DNA of 64,000 nt from contig NZ_JADBED010000002.1 of NCBI RefSeq assembly GCF_014873955.1, forward strand, positions 1-64,000. The letters run 5' to 3'. Origin of the DNA: Nesterenkonia lutea. GTDB lineage: Bacteria; Actinomycetota; Actinomycetes; Actinomycetales; Micrococcaceae. How positions within the stretch are numbered: the first letter of the stretch is position 1; each line of letters opens with the position of its first letter. Under the pieces are notes generated by a model that saw only the letters and a list, made by a program, of their open reading frames with translations, had not been told where the DNA came from and ran no database searches. The position numbers were made by a program, and so were the translations under genes. Below, one piece after another: positions 51,087-60,091 of this stretch.

Positions 51087-51346
51087 TGGTCTGAGTCTAT
51101 GCCGGGTAGCTGCTCAGTTTGAAGTGTCGCAGCCTGATTCCCTGAGCTGGACACATGCAACGTCGGTTCAGTCCGCTCTAGCTGACCGATCACCCACGCG
51201 TGCACCGCCTCATCTACATAGCGGATTACGTGTTCTCCGAACTCCAACCAGACCGGGCCGAGACCGGCCCCGCGCCAGAACGCGAGATCTGCTTCTGTCA
51301 CGTCGAGCTGCTGCGCTACCTCGCTGGGAGTGATGATTCGGGACAT
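51083..51346 (-). CDS. Excisionase-like HTH protein
   Basis: An 87-residue protein with an HTH near the start: ITPSEVAQQLDVTEADLAFWRGAGLGP, followed by the RYVDEAVHAWV wing. The ATG follows AGGAGGT. It lies beside the candidate oriT and is the first gene of a two-gene leftward operon, so a role in controlling the mobilization genes is likely. Confidence 0.65.
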   Translation of the reverse strand: MSRIITPSEVAQQLDVTEADLAFWRGAGLGPVWLEFGEHVIRYVDEAVHAWVIGQLERTEPTLHVSSSGNQAATLQTEQLPGIDSDQ

Positions 51347-51604
51347 GGTTACCTCCTGGTTTGCTTGGTCATCGTTCTTTTCGGCAACTGCCGAATATCG
51401 GGTGGATCAGGTTCGGTCCAGCCTGGAGATTGGTCCGTGGAATACCGGAGCGATTGAGCGAAGCGATTGAGTGAGGATATGCCGCGAAAGCCGGTCGGAT
51501 GGCTTGACCGGTTCTGCGCAGCCCGCAAGCTCCCCCTGCGAAAAGAACGCTTGTCTTTTCAAGTCCGCACGTTCAGACACAGAAGGACCGCGGAAGGTTT
51601 CCCG

Positions 51605-51732
51605 GCGGAGCAAGCTGTAGAGTTAGCACGGCTAACTTGCTTGCGGCCCTTGTTGCTGCGCTGGGCCTGTGGCACCCTTGAACCCATAGGGTTCAAGGGT
51701 CGTTGCACTGGGCTTCAAGGGCGGTGAGTTTC
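51605..51732. other. Candidate origin of transfer (oriT)
   Basis: The gap directly upstream of mobC holds a nested inverted repeat, GCAAG ... GTTAGC-ACG-GCTAAC ... CTTGC, at 51610-51643. A perfect 12-pair palindrome, ACCCTTGAACCC-ATA-GGGTTCAAGGGT, follows at 51674-51700. Paired inverted repeats upstream of a mobC-relaxase operon are the standard form of oriT. The nic site cannot be named. Confidence 0.6.
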
Positions 51733-52137
51733 ATGTCAGGACGGATGCGGCAAGCGAACGCCAGGGGCGGTCGCCCGATCCGTCGTGAGGTGAAGCTGAC
51801 CGAGTTCGAGGACAACGCCCTCTACTTCGCAGCTTCGGCGGCCGGCATGACTCCCGCGCGATTCCTCAAGGAATCTGCGTTGTCCCGTCACCGTGGAATC
51901 AGCGTGTCGGAGCGCCACGAACTGATCACTCGACTTCACCAGATCCAAGGCGCGATTGCGGCCATTGGCAACAACATCAATCAGCTCGCCCGCCACGCCA
52001 ACGCCGAGGATGCACTCACCAAAGAGATCAGCGCGGAGTTAACTCACTCACTGACTCAGGCGCGCGCCACTATGCAGCGTGTCAATGATGTGTTGCCGTC
52101 GTTGGCTGTGTCCCCCGAGGAAGCTGATGCCACATGA
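51733..52137 (+). CDS. mobC: MobC-type relaxosome protein
   Basis: A 134-residue protein with RREVKLTEFEDNALYFAASAAGMTPARFLKESA at the front, a ribbon-helix-helix-like DNA-binding unit, and a C-terminal helical part with the MobC signature IAAIGNNINQLARHAN. MobC helps the relaxase open oriT. Its stop overlaps the relaxase start. The ATG at 51733 lies right after the candidate oriT. Confidence 0.85.
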   Translation: MSGRMRQANARGGRPIRREVKLTEFEDNALYFAASAAGMTPARFLKESALSRHRGISVSERHELITRLHQIQGAIAAIGNNINQLARHANAEDALTKEISAELTHSLTQARATMQRVNDVLPSLAVSPEEADAT

Positions 52138-53621
52138 TGCCTAACGTCACGCGTGGTGATCGTATGGCGGGACTCGTCATGTACCTGGCCGGTCCAGGCC
52201 GCGCCAATGAGCACACGAACCCCCGGCTGATCGCCGGACATGACATGGTGACTTTCGCTGTTGCGCCCGGTAAGGATCTCAGCCGAGACGATGCGCTTGA
52301 TATCGCCAATGTGCTCGATGCTCCGCGCAAGCAGCACGGCACGAGCGTGCAGGTTCCCGTGCGTGAGTTCGATGAGGAACAGTCCACGTATGTCACCACC
52401 GGCTACAAGGACGCGCACGTGTGGCACTGCTCGCTCGCGCTCAAAGCAGACGAGGGGAAACTCAGTGATGAGTTGTGGGCCGAGATCGCTTACGACTTCG
52501 TAGAAGGCATGGGCTTCATCGACCCGGACGGCGCGAAATCGTCTCGCTGGGCCGCCATTCACCACGGGGACTCCAGGAACGGCAACGATCATATTCATAT
52601 CGCCGTGCAGATGGTCCGTGAGGACGGCACGAAGGCCGACGTGCACTTTGATAAGCGCCGGTCTCAGAAAGTCGTCGGGGAGATCGAGAAGAAGCGCGGT
52701 CTCGTGGTGCTCGAATCACGAGATAAAAGCCGTGGTCTCGCCGGAGACAAGCCGGCCGAGCGCAGCACTGCGCAGCGGAACAACCAGGCGATGCCGGCCC
52801 CGGTTGAACTGCGCCGCAGGATGCGCGCAGCCCTGTCCACGTCATCGAGTCAGCACGAGTACGTGCAGCGGCTCATGGATTCAGGTGTGCGTGTGGCTCC
52901 ACGCTTCGCCAAGGGCTCGACAGATCACGTTGTGGGCTATCGGGTCGGCATTGCCCCTGAGAAGGGGTCGAGCCAACAGACGATCTATTATGCGCCGTCG
53001 AAGATCGACCGCACATTGGGTTGGCCCTACATCAGCGCCCGGTTCAACGGCGAGGGTAGAGAGGGTGCTGATCGTCTGTTGCGCGGTATTCGTTCAGGAT
53101 CGATCGCGCAGCCAGATCGCGCGAGTAAGGTCCATGACTTCGAGCCGCGCCGTGCGCAGCAGCTCATGGCAGGAAACGCGGCACCCGATGCGTTGGCGAA
53201 CATCTACGCGCGGGTCTCGATGTCGATGGAGAAGGACAAGCCGGGAGTGTTCCACCAGCTATCGGAGAACTACGCCCGGGCCGCGCAGTCAGGCGGCAAC
53301 GCCTCCCACGCTCTGCGTCTGGGAGCACGGTTCGCGTCGAAGAATTCAGCGCGTAGTTGGCTTGCCGTGTTGCAGCAAGCGAACCGGCTTGCCCGGGCGA
53401 TGACTGATGACAAGCTGGCGAGTAACCGACCCCAGCTCACCGCCGCGACGTTGCCCGCTTTGGCTCAGGCTGACCGGATCATTCGGGCCGAGCTCATCCG
53501 TATGCAGAAGGAGAATGCCAGCAGCTCAGTAGCGGCACCGACGAAGGAACCGACCACACGAACTCCTATGAGTGTTCATCGCCCCCAAGGTTGGAGTGCA
53601 GACCGGGGACACGGACGCTAA
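52134..53621 (+). CDS. Relaxase (MobA/VirD2-type, MOBP-like)
   Basis: A 495-residue relaxase. Tyr17 in GLVMYLAGPGRANEH is a candidate nicking residue. The metal-binding histidines are in AAIHHGDSRNGNDHIHIAV (residues 141-157), preceded by HVWHCSLAL. This fits PF03432-type relaxases, which cut oriT and stay covalently on the 5' end of the transferred strand. The C-terminal 300 residues are helical and probably contact the coupling protein. It overlaps mobC by four bases. Confidence 0.9.
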   Translation: MMPNVTRGDRMAGLVMYLAGPGRANEHTNPRLIAGHDMVTFAVAPGKDLSRDDALDIANVLDAPRKQHGTSVQVPVREFDEEQSTYVTTGYKDAHVWHCSLALKADEGKLSDELWAEIAYDFVEGMGFIDPDGAKSSRWAAIHHGDSRNGNDHIHIAVQMVREDGTKADVHFDKRRSQKVVGEIEKKRGLVVLESRDKSRGLAGDKPAERSTAQRNNQAMPAPVELRRRMRAALSTSSSQHEYVQRLMDSGVRVAPRFAKGSTDHVVGYRVGIAPEKGSSQQTIYYAPSKIDRTLGWPYISARFNGEGREGADRLLRGIRSGSIAQPDRASKVHDFEPRRAQQLMAGNAAPDALANIYARVSMSMEKDKPGVFHQLSENYARAAQSGGNASHALRLGARFASKNSARSWLAVLQQANRLARAMTDDKLASNRPQLTAATLPALAQADRIIRAELIRMQKENASSSVAAPTKEPTTRTPMSVHRPQGWSADRGHGR

Positions 53622-53642
53622 TCGGCTACGGAAGGTAGGAAC

Positions 53643-54569
53643 ATGGCTGACAACGAAGAATCAGAGATCACGGAAAGCATCGCGTTTTTCGCACGGACCA
53701 TCACCGGCTCTGCGATGCAGTACAGAGAATCAGCCACGCGTCAGCACCAGGCCGAAGCGCAGCAGCGCGCCGCCGCCCAGGCGAACATGCAGCGCACGGA
53801 GGCGCAGCTCGCATCAGGGTTGCGCCAGGAGGTCTACAGCCGAGAGTTCTGGCGTACGGCATCGAGTGAGAACATCGCTGACCATATGACCGTGGCCTCA
53901 CACCTGGGACGCACTCAGCCGGATGCCCGCATGGCAGCCATGCACACGGCCGATGTGCTGCGCAACGATTTCGGGATCAACGTCGAGCACATGAACCGCG
54001 ACCATCCGAACTCGTTGGAGGACCGGCACCACGCGCTGCGCGATGCCCTGGATGATCATTTCAACCGTGCACGAGTCGAGGCCGACGCCGACCAGACGCG
54101 GATCGACGCCCAACGCGAGACAGCCGTGCCAGAGGTCGCCGCCGCTGAGATCGCGCCGGCAGAAACCGAAGCTGAGCAGCCGGCCGAGAACACGCAGGCA
54201 GCCGCACCAGCCGAGCAGACCGCGGAGGTCAATGAAGCAACCGACCGCGCAGCAGAGGCACAGTCCTCAGAGAGCGCGAACCTTGCCACCGCAGATCGCG
54301 CCGGATCAGAGACACACCAGGACCAGGAGCACGCCCGATCAGAAGAAGCCACCGGAGGCCGACAGCCCGAGCCCTACACACGGGTCTCGAAACAGGAGCT
54401 TAACGAGATCCAGAAGCTCGATCCGGCCCTGGCCGCCGTTCGACAGCGGCAGGCCCAGGCATTCCCGGTGTCGGCGCAGTCCGCCGCCACCGGAACAGGC
54501 AAGACCGGACCCACCCCGGCACGCGGAGCCGTCAAGACTCAGAACAAGTCGCAGGTGATCTCTCGATGA
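53643..54569 (+). CDS. Ala/Glu-rich transfer protein of unknown function
   Basis: A 308-residue protein. The first 160 residues are helical, with LGRTQPDARMAAMHTADVLRNDFGINVE near residue 90. The rest is Ala, Glu, Gln and Pro rich and likely disordered. It lies between the relaxase and DUF4913 genes, a conserved position for such proteins in actinobacterial plasmids, so it may be a relaxosome or coupling accessory. No enzyme motif seen. Confidence 0.6.
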   Translation: MADNEESEITESIAFFARTITGSAMQYRESATRQHQAEAQQRAAAQANMQRTEAQLASGLRQEVYSREFWRTASSENIADHMTVASHLGRTQPDARMAAMHTADVLRNDFGINVEHMNRDHPNSLEDRHHALRDALDDHFNRARVEADADQTRIDAQRETAVPEVAAAEIAPAETEAEQPAENTQAAAPAEQTAEVNEATDRAAEAQSSESANLATADRAGSETHQDQEHARSEEATGGRQPEPYTRVSKQELNEIQKLDPALAAVRQRQAQAFPVSAQSAATGTGKTGPTPARGAVKTQNKSQVISR

Positions 54570-55036
54570 GCGACACCAACTCCTTTGCCCCCGCTCTAGA
54601 GATCCACGAGCCCGAGGAGGCCGAGAGTGAAACGGCGGTCGATGAGCCCAGCGAGGGTGAAATGCCCTCGCTGGCCTACCCCAACGCTGGGGCATGGGTG
54701 GACGGCTGGCTTCTGCCGCACTACCGGCGCGAGCTGGGTGGCAGCAAGCGCCGCTGGGACCCGAACTGGTGGCACTACGAAGAGGTAGGCGGCGCGCTCG
54801 AAGCGCTGTGGCAAGCCTGGGAGCACCTACGACTGGAACCGGGTACAGGAATCGCGGTGTTCTACCGCGATTATCTCTACCCGATCATGGAACAACTCAC
54901 CGCCCGCGACGGGCCGTTCTGGAATTACCACGGCACCTATGCCCCGGCGAAGAGCAACACTGTTCCACCGGCCTGGGAGACCAACTCCACGCCGCGTGGG
55001 TGGTTCCGCGAGGAAGGTGACTCCCGCGAGAACTAG
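54566..55036 (+). CDS. DUF4913-family transfer protein
   Basis: A 156-residue protein whose core matches DUF4913: AWVDGWLLPHYRRE, then RRWDPNWWHYEEVGGALEALWQAWEHLRLE and FYRDYLYPIMEQLTARDGPF. This family is a steady neighbour of relaxase and TraG genes in actinobacterial mobile elements. Function unknown, presumably in DNA processing or handover. Normally the coupling-protein gene comes next; here a RelE toxin gene converges on it instead. Confidence 0.85.
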   Translation: MSDTNSFAPALEIHEPEEAESETAVDEPSEGEMPSLAYPNAGAWVDGWLLPHYRRELGGSKRRWDPNWWHYEEVGGALEALWQAWEHLRLEPGTGIAVFYRDYLYPIMEQLTARDGPFWNYHGTYAPAKSNTVPPAWETNSTPRGWFREEGDSREN

Positions 55037-55347
55037 CGAACAAAGAAGCACTGTGGCCCCGGAGGTGGCTGGGTCACTATCTTGCAGCCGTCGCTGCGCT
55101 GTCGAAGCTCAGTAGCCAACACCCACAACTCTCCGCGCTGGATGTCGCAGACGACTTGGTAGTGGCCCACACGGTGGACACAGAACCCCTTGCAGTTTGG
55201 TAGAAGAGGCTTACCCATGCTGGTCGGGTCGTCTAAGGACTCGACCTCTCGTAGTTTTCGCAGAATCTGCTGCGTCACTGACTTGTCGAGCTTCTTCAAG
55301 ACCTTGCGAACGTCGGCATCGAGTTCAATCCGCCAGGTCGAGCTCAC
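55033..55347 (-). CDS. RelE/ParE-family toxin (copy 2)
   Basis: A 104-residue homologue of the toxin at 3021-3284, with STWRIELDADVRKVLKKLDK and VGHYQVVCDIQRGE. It is 17 residues longer because the stop of copy 1 is missing, so it ends in a novel tail that overlaps the DUF4913 gene by four bases. The GTG start at 55347 overlaps the antitoxin gene by 23 bases. Confidence 0.8.
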   Translation of the reverse strand: MSSTWRIELDADVRKVLKKLDKSVTQQILRKLREVESLDDPTSMGKPLLPNCKGFCVHRVGHYQVVCDIQRGELWVLATELRQRSDGCKIVTQPPPGPQCFFVR

Positions 55348-55552
55348 GCTCTATTTCCTCGAGCGAGTATGTGTGGCGCCGACCGGGGCGGATCTCGGCG
55401 ACCTTCTGCCCAAGTGAGAGCTCCCATTCCAGTCGTTCGATGTTCTCTTCGAGTAGTGAGCGCAGATAATAGCTCTTTGGGCGTCCGGTGCCTTGAGCCA
55501 CTCGGGAGAGCCGGACTTCTAGCTCTGCTGGTAATCGCACAGTGGTTGTCAT
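55325..55552 (-). CDS. Ribbon-helix-helix antitoxin (copy 2)
   Basis: A 75-residue antitoxin nearly identical in plan to copy 1: MTTTVRLPAELEVRL, then GRPKSYYLRSLLEE and an acidic tail. The ATG at 55552 follows AGGAGGTGCGGAT, the same ribosome context as copy 1. The two pairs are in the same orientation 52 kb apart and could cross-neutralise or recombine. Bases 55553-55758 upstream hold no gene. Confidence 0.87.
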   Translation of the reverse strand: MTTTVRLPAELEVRLSRVAQGTGRPKSYYLRSLLEENIERLEWELSLGQKVAEIRPGRRHTYSLEEIERELDLAD

Positions 55553-55758
55553 ATCCGCACCTCCTGCGCCAGGTTGTGTTATGTCCACACCAGACTTATT
55601 CGTGATGCGGTCGAACTAGTCGTCGCGACGGGACGGTCGGAGATGATGACGTCTGGACCAGTGGGGGAGATGATTTCCTACGCATGCCAACAATATTTCG
55701 CTTCTATGCCGCCTTCCTGCATTAGCCGCGTCAGGGAAACGCGGCACGGGACTCGAGT

Positions 55759-56253
55759 TCAGAGCGTGGCGGGACCGGCAACATGGTCGAACACGAGGCT
55801 GGTTTGAGTGGTGGCCACGATCGGATTCGCGGACAGATGCTCCAGTACGAACTGTCTGATGTGATCGATGTCCCGTGCCGTGACGTGGATGAGGAAGTCA
55901 TCCACCCCGCCGACGAAAAAATACTGGGTGATTTCCGGGACCTTCTTAAGCGTCTCCCCAAAGGATGCCATCTGTTGCCGGGCCCCAGGGCGCAGCCTCA
56001 CGCTGATCAAGGCCTCTATGCCCTGACCGAGCGCTTGTGGGTCTACGTCAATGGTGAAACGCCGGATCACCCCCGCTTGCCGCAACGCCTTCATACGAGC
56101 TAAGCAGGTGGAGGGGGCAATACCGAGAGTATTACTGAGTGCCTGGTTGGTCATGCGGGCGTCGTCCCGTAACAGTTCGAGCAGTCGCCTGTCGACGTGG
56201 TCCAACTCGCGCAGTTGCAGATCCTTCGGTGTGCGCACTCGAGAGGTTGGCAT
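55759..56253 (-). CDS. Lrp/AsnC-family regulator of alanine dehydrogenase
   Basis: A 164-residue regulator. The N-terminal HTH is ELDHVDRRLLELLRDDARMTNQALSNTLGIAPSTCLARM and the C-terminal RAM domain runs from about 80 with IEALISVRLRPGARQQM. It is divergent from ald, as AldR is in mycobacteria, and probably activates ald in response to alanine. The 120-base gap between them would hold its binding sites. The start at 56253 gives the standard family length. Confidence 0.92.
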   Translation of the reverse strand: MPTSRVRTPKDLQLRELDHVDRRLLELLRDDARMTNQALSNTLGIAPSTCLARMKALRQAGVIRRFTIDVDPQALGQGIEALISVRLRPGARQQMASFGETLKKVPEITQYFFVGGVDDFLIHVTARDIDHIRQFVLEHLSANPIVATTQTSLVFDHVAGPATL

Positions 56254-56373
56254 AGCTCCATTATTCTGTGGGTTTCCGGGCGGTCGCCGATATTTCTTCG
56301 ATCCTATCGAATCGACTTGAAATTTGAGCAAGAATTTCCGAAGCGAACCACCGTTTCTTCGAAAGGACCACCC

Positions 56374-57492
56374 ATGATCATCGCCGTCCCCCGCGAGGTG
56401 AAGAACAATGAATACCGGGTTGCCATCACTGCCCCTGGCGTCCACGAGTTGACCAAGCGGGGCCATCAGGTTCTTGTGGAAGCCGGTGCCGGCCTCGGGT
56501 CAGCGATCAACGATGAGGACTACCGCACAGCGGGTGCCACGATCGTCGCTCGTGCCGACGAGCTGTGGGCACGAGCGGACATGGTCCTGAAAGTCAAGGA
56601 ACCCGTGGAGTCCGAGTATCACCGTTTCCGTCACGGGTTGGTGCTGTTCACTTACCTGCATCTGGCCGCCGAGCCGAAGTTGACGCGAGCCCTGCTGGAC
56701 GCAGGCGTGACGGCAATCGCCTACGAGACAGTCCAGACTCCTGATCGTCGGTTGCCGCTACTGGCCCCGATGAGCGAAGTCGCGGGTCGACTTTCCGTGC
56801 AGGCGGGCGCTAACGCCCTGGCCGCTCCGGCCGGCGGAAAAGGCATTCTGCTGGGCGGCGTGCCCGGTGTGCACCAAGCGAAGGTAACGGTGCTCGGCGC
56901 CGGCACCGCCGGCACCAACGCCGCGGCTATGGCTGTGGGCCTAGGAGCCGAGGTGCGCATCATGGACATAAACGTCGACCGGCTCCGCCAGCTCGATGCT
57001 CAGTACGCGGGCCGCTTAAAAACCATCGTTTCCAACGCTCTAGAGGTTGAGCGTGCAGTCGTAGACTCTGATCTTGTCATCGGTTCAGTTCTGATCCCCG
57101 GCGCTAGGGCCCCTAAACTAGTCACCGACGCTATGGTCGCCGCCATGCGGCCCGGCAGTGTGCTGGTGGACATCGCCGTAGACCAGGGAGGTTGCTTTGA
57201 GAACTCGCATCCAACCACGCATGAGGATCCCACCTTCAAGGTGCATGAAACACAGTTCTACTGTGTGGGGAACATGCCTGGAGCCGTCCCCAACACTTCG
57301 ACTTACGCCTTGACGAACGCCACGCTGCCGTACGCGGGCGCACTAGCCGACCTTGGCGTCGATGCCGCACTGGCGGCTGACCCAGCTCTGTCTGCCGGTC
57401 TTAACACCATGGACGGCCATGTTACCCACCGGTCGGTCAGTGCTGCCCATGGCTGGCCCTATCTGGACCGCAACGAGTTGGTTCCAGGTTAA
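56374..57492 (+). CDS. ald: Alanine dehydrogenase
   Basis: A 372-residue enzyme that oxidises L-alanine to pyruvate and ammonia with NAD. It begins MIIAVPREVKNNEYRVAI. The catalytic lysine is in MVLKVKEPVESEY and the histidine in LVLFTYLHLAAEP. The NAD loop is VLGAGTAGTNAA, and the late DQGG-CFE and AVPNTSTYALTNATLPY motifs are intact. The ATG at 56374 follows GAAAGGA. Full length and apparently functional. An old IS3 element begins three bases after its stop. Confidence 0.96.
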   Translation: MIIAVPREVKNNEYRVAITAPGVHELTKRGHQVLVEAGAGLGSAINDEDYRTAGATIVARADELWARADMVLKVKEPVESEYHRFRHGLVLFTYLHLAAEPKLTRALLDAGVTAIAYETVQTPDRRLPLLAPMSEVAGRLSVQAGANALAAPAGGKGILLGGVPGVHQAKVTVLGAGTAGTNAAAMAVGLGAEVRIMDINVDRLRQLDAQYAGRLKTIVSNALEVERAVVDSDLVIGSVLIPGARAPKLVTDAMVAAMRPGSVLVDIAVDQGGCFENSHPTTHEDPTFKVHETQFYCVGNMPGAVPNTSTYALTNATLPYAGALADLGVDAALAADPALSAGLNTMDGHVTHRSVSAAHGWPYLDRNELVPG

Positions 57493-57671
57493 CAAGGGTC
57501 TGCCGCACCGATAGGTGACATTTTGATGTGACCTGCAGTCTGGTTTCCACTCGTCGTGACTAGCTTCCGGCGGTGAGCGGTTGAATGGCTTGAGCGAGGT
57601 CGTAGTCATGAGGCGTGTGAACCGCACTGGGATTCTTGGAGACTCCATCGTTTGGAAAGGATGATGGAGAC

Positions 57672-58016
57672 ATGCCGAAAGAGATCAACCCGGGCAACGC
57701 GACCACGCGCCGATACTCGGAGCAGGAGAAGGCCGCAGCAGTCCGCATGGTCCGCCAGCTGCGCAAGGAGCTGGGCACCGACCGCGGCACCGTGAAGCGA
57801 GTCGCTACCCAGCTGGGCTACGGCCCTGAGTCAGTCCGGTCCTGGGTCCGCCAAGCTGACATCGATAACGGCCACGCCCCGGGCCAGAGCACCGAGCAGT
57901 CCGCGCGAGAGAAAGCCCTGGAACAAGAGAACCGAGAACTACGGCGCGCCAACGAGATTCTGAAACGGGCCGCGACTTTCTTCGGGGCGGAGCTCGACCG
58001 CCAGTCACCGAGATAG
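57672..58016 (+). CDS. IS3-family OrfA
   Basis: A 114-residue HTH protein: RYSEQEKAAAVRMVRQLRKE, then VKRVATQLGYGPESVRSWVRQAD and a leucine-zipper-like EQENRELRRANEILKRAATFF. It would be joined to OrfB by a -1 frameshift near 57985, because the orfB frame stays open back to that point. Confidence 0.92.
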   Translation: MPKEINPGNATTRRYSEQEKAAAVRMVRQLRKELGTDRGTVKRVATQLGYGPESVRSWVRQADIDNGHAPGQSTEQSAREKALEQENRELRRANEILKRAATFFGAELDRQSPR

Positions 58017-58087
58017 TCGCCTTCATCGAAGCCAACAAGGACGACGTTGTTGAAGGCCGTCGACTCGGAGTCGAGCCCATCTGCACG

Positions 58088-58942
58088 ATGCTGCAGGTGG
58101 CTCCGAGCACCTACTACGCCGCGAAACACCGCGCCCCCTCAGCTCGGAGCCTCAGGCATGCCGAGCTGATCCCGCAGCTGGTGAAACTCCATGCCCAGAA
58201 CTACGGAGTCTACGGAGCCAGGAAACTCTGGAAAACCGCGAACCGGGCCGGCCTGCAGATCGGTAGAGATCAGACGGCGAGACTGATGCGCCACGCTGGC
58301 CTCGAAGGTGTGCTCCGGCGCAAGAAGATCCGCACCACCACACCTGACCCTGAAGCCCCGCGGCATCCGGATCTGGTCAACCGCGAGTTCACCGCGATCG
58401 CGCCGAACCGGCTCTGGGTCACCGATCTGACCTACGTGCCGACCTGGGCCGGTGTGGCCTATGTCTGCTTCATCATCGATGCCTTCAGCCGCACGATCGT
58501 CGGCTGGCGGGTCGCTTCCACTATGCGCACCGACACGGTGCTCGATGCCATCGAGATGGCCCGCTGGTCTCGAGGCCCGCGGCATATGCAGCTACGGTGC
58601 CACAGCGATGCAGGATCTCAATTCACATCCATTCGCTACGGCGAGAGACTGGCCGAAATCGGGGCCACTCCCTCGATCGGCACCGTTGGGGATAGCTACG
58701 ACAATGCTCTGGCCGAGACCGTCAACGGCTGCTACAAGGCCGAGCTCATCCGAGGACCGGTGCGCACGCAGCGCGGTCCATGGAAGACGGTCGAAGATGT
58801 GGAGCTGGCGACTCTGGGGTGGGTGCACTGGCACAACACTGAGCGGCTCCATGGGTACCTCGGTGACCGGCCGCCGGCTGAATTCGAGGCCCTGTTCTAC
58901 GATGACAACACCAGACCCAATGACCTGGTGGAATCCCTATAG
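58088..58942 (+). CDS. IS3-family OrfB (DDE integrase)
   Basis: A 284-residue DDE integrase from its first ATG. The catalytic Asp is in RLWVTDLTYVPTW, the second in LRCHSDAGSQFTS, and the Glu in DSYDNALAETVNGCYKAELI. The frame extends upstream without a stop to about 57985, with TEIVAFIEANKDDVVEGRR in the overlap, so the active protein is probably the OrfA-OrfB fusion. Confidence 0.93.
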   Translation: MLQVAPSTYYAAKHRAPSARSLRHAELIPQLVKLHAQNYGVYGARKLWKTANRAGLQIGRDQTARLMRHAGLEGVLRRKKIRTTTPDPEAPRHPDLVNREFTAIAPNRLWVTDLTYVPTWAGVAYVCFIIDAFSRTIVGWRVASTMRTDTVLDAIEMARWSRGPRHMQLRCHSDAGSQFTSIRYGERLAEIGATPSIGTVGDSYDNALAETVNGCYKAELIRGPVRTQRGPWKTVEDVELATLGWVHWHNTERLHGYLGDRPPAEFEALFYDDNTRPNDLVESL

Positions 58943-60091
58943 CCGGAGTCTCCATCAATCCCAGTGTGGTTCAGTGGCGTAAGCGAGGCTGGAGTGGCGG
59001 CGTCGGCGGTTGTAGAACACCACGATGTACTCGAAGATTGCGTTCGCCAGCTCAACCCGGGTCCTCCATTTCTTGCGATTAAGCAGCTCGATCTGCATCG
59101 AGGACCGGAAGGACTCCATCATCGCATTGTCCAGCCCATCACCCACGGTCCCGAAGGAGGGCAACAGACCTGCTGAACGCACCTTCTGGGTGACTACCCA
59201 TGAGGTGAACTGGACTCCATGATCCGCGTGGACGATCCCACCGACTTTGGTCATTCTCGCGCGGATCGCCATATTCAGAGCATTGACGAAGGTTCGAGCC
59301 CTGTTTGGAGTCGATCGTTCAGCCGATGATCTTGCGGCTGCACGCGTCCAGAACCACGGCACAGTAGACCTTGCCTTCCCCGGTGGGATGTTCGGTGCCT
59401 GTGAGTCAGCGTTGGCGCAGTGCCCTGGCGCTGATGGGGCGGTGCCTGTAGCGGTAGTAGCCCTGCCGGGAGACCCCGAGCAAGCGACAGCACGTATTCA
59501 CTGGCCCCCGGTGTCGACGAGACGGTCGATCCCCGGGTGCGCTCTTTTGCGCCGAGAGGCTTCTGGTCTAGCCAGGCCGATGCTCGTCGCAGGATCGAGA
59601 TCTTTGCTCGAGCTGTCGAACCCTGGCCCGGGCCGCGCGCAGTTCAGCTGATTCCTGGGGCCTGGGCGGAGACCATGACCGGTGTCGTCCTGGCGGAGCC
59701 AGGAGTGCAGCGTGACCTCGTGGCTTCCAAGGCCGACCGCGGTCTATTTAGACCTGTCGGCCCTCGCAGACCAGTGCGATGGCGCGGACCCGGAACTCTG
59801 GAGGGTAGGGGCGTGGCACGTTGATCAGCCTCCCCCGAAGGACATCGCCTAGCGCCGTCTGGTGGAAACCAAGCTGGGGATCAGGTCAAAGGTCGCCTAT
59901 CGGTGCGGCAGACCCTGGACGTGAAGAAGTTTGGGGGCGTCCCCGCTGGTGGCGGCGGCGGACCAGAGACAGGCCAGACCCGGGAAGTCCACAACACAGG
60001 GCGCCAACGGATGGGTTTCGACTACATCCACGTGGCCGTCGATAGGATCTGTGTCCTCCGCGCCGCTAAAGGCGTGATTCGATATGGACCT

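Larger units (their letters stand above)
57617..58973 (+). mobile_element. Complete IS3-family element (inner)
   Basis: The 1357-bp element has terminal repeats starting TGAACCGCACTGGGATT on the left and TGAACCACACTGGGATT on the right (complement), each with an inner TGGAGACTCC box. The 3-base direct repeat GTG flanks it at 57614-57616 and 58974-58976. Both reading frames are intact. Confidence 0.92.
57560..59485 (-). pseudogene. IS3-family transposase orfB, decayed and interrupted
   Basis: Reading leftward, GVSRQGYYRYRHRP, then EHPTGEGKVYCAVVLDACSRK, VHADHGVQFTSWVV and GDGLDNAMMESFRSS identify the IS3 DDE integrase core. It has in-frame TGA codons where tryptophan is expected (two sites), a frameshift near 59300, an apparent internal deletion, and the younger IS inserted after the AYAT codons. 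The final codons, ending QPLTAGS, continue at 57616-57560 on the far side. Confidence 0.75.
57495..59916 (-). mobile_element. Degraded IS3-family element (outer, interrupted)
   Basis: Inverted repeats AGGGTCTGCCGCACCGATAG at 57495 and, on the other strand, ending at 59916 bound this element. The inner ends TGGTTTCCAC at 57541 and GTGGAAACCA at 59859 extend the match. It encodes a broken leftward transposase and is split by a younger IS3 element at 57617-58973. No target repeat is visible at its ends. Confidence 0.75.

Noticed and set aside
55555..55757. Third MarR or toxin-antitoxin remnant beside antitoxin copy 2
   Set aside because: I compared it with the sequence next to copy 1 and saw no continuing similarity beyond the antitoxin ribosome site.
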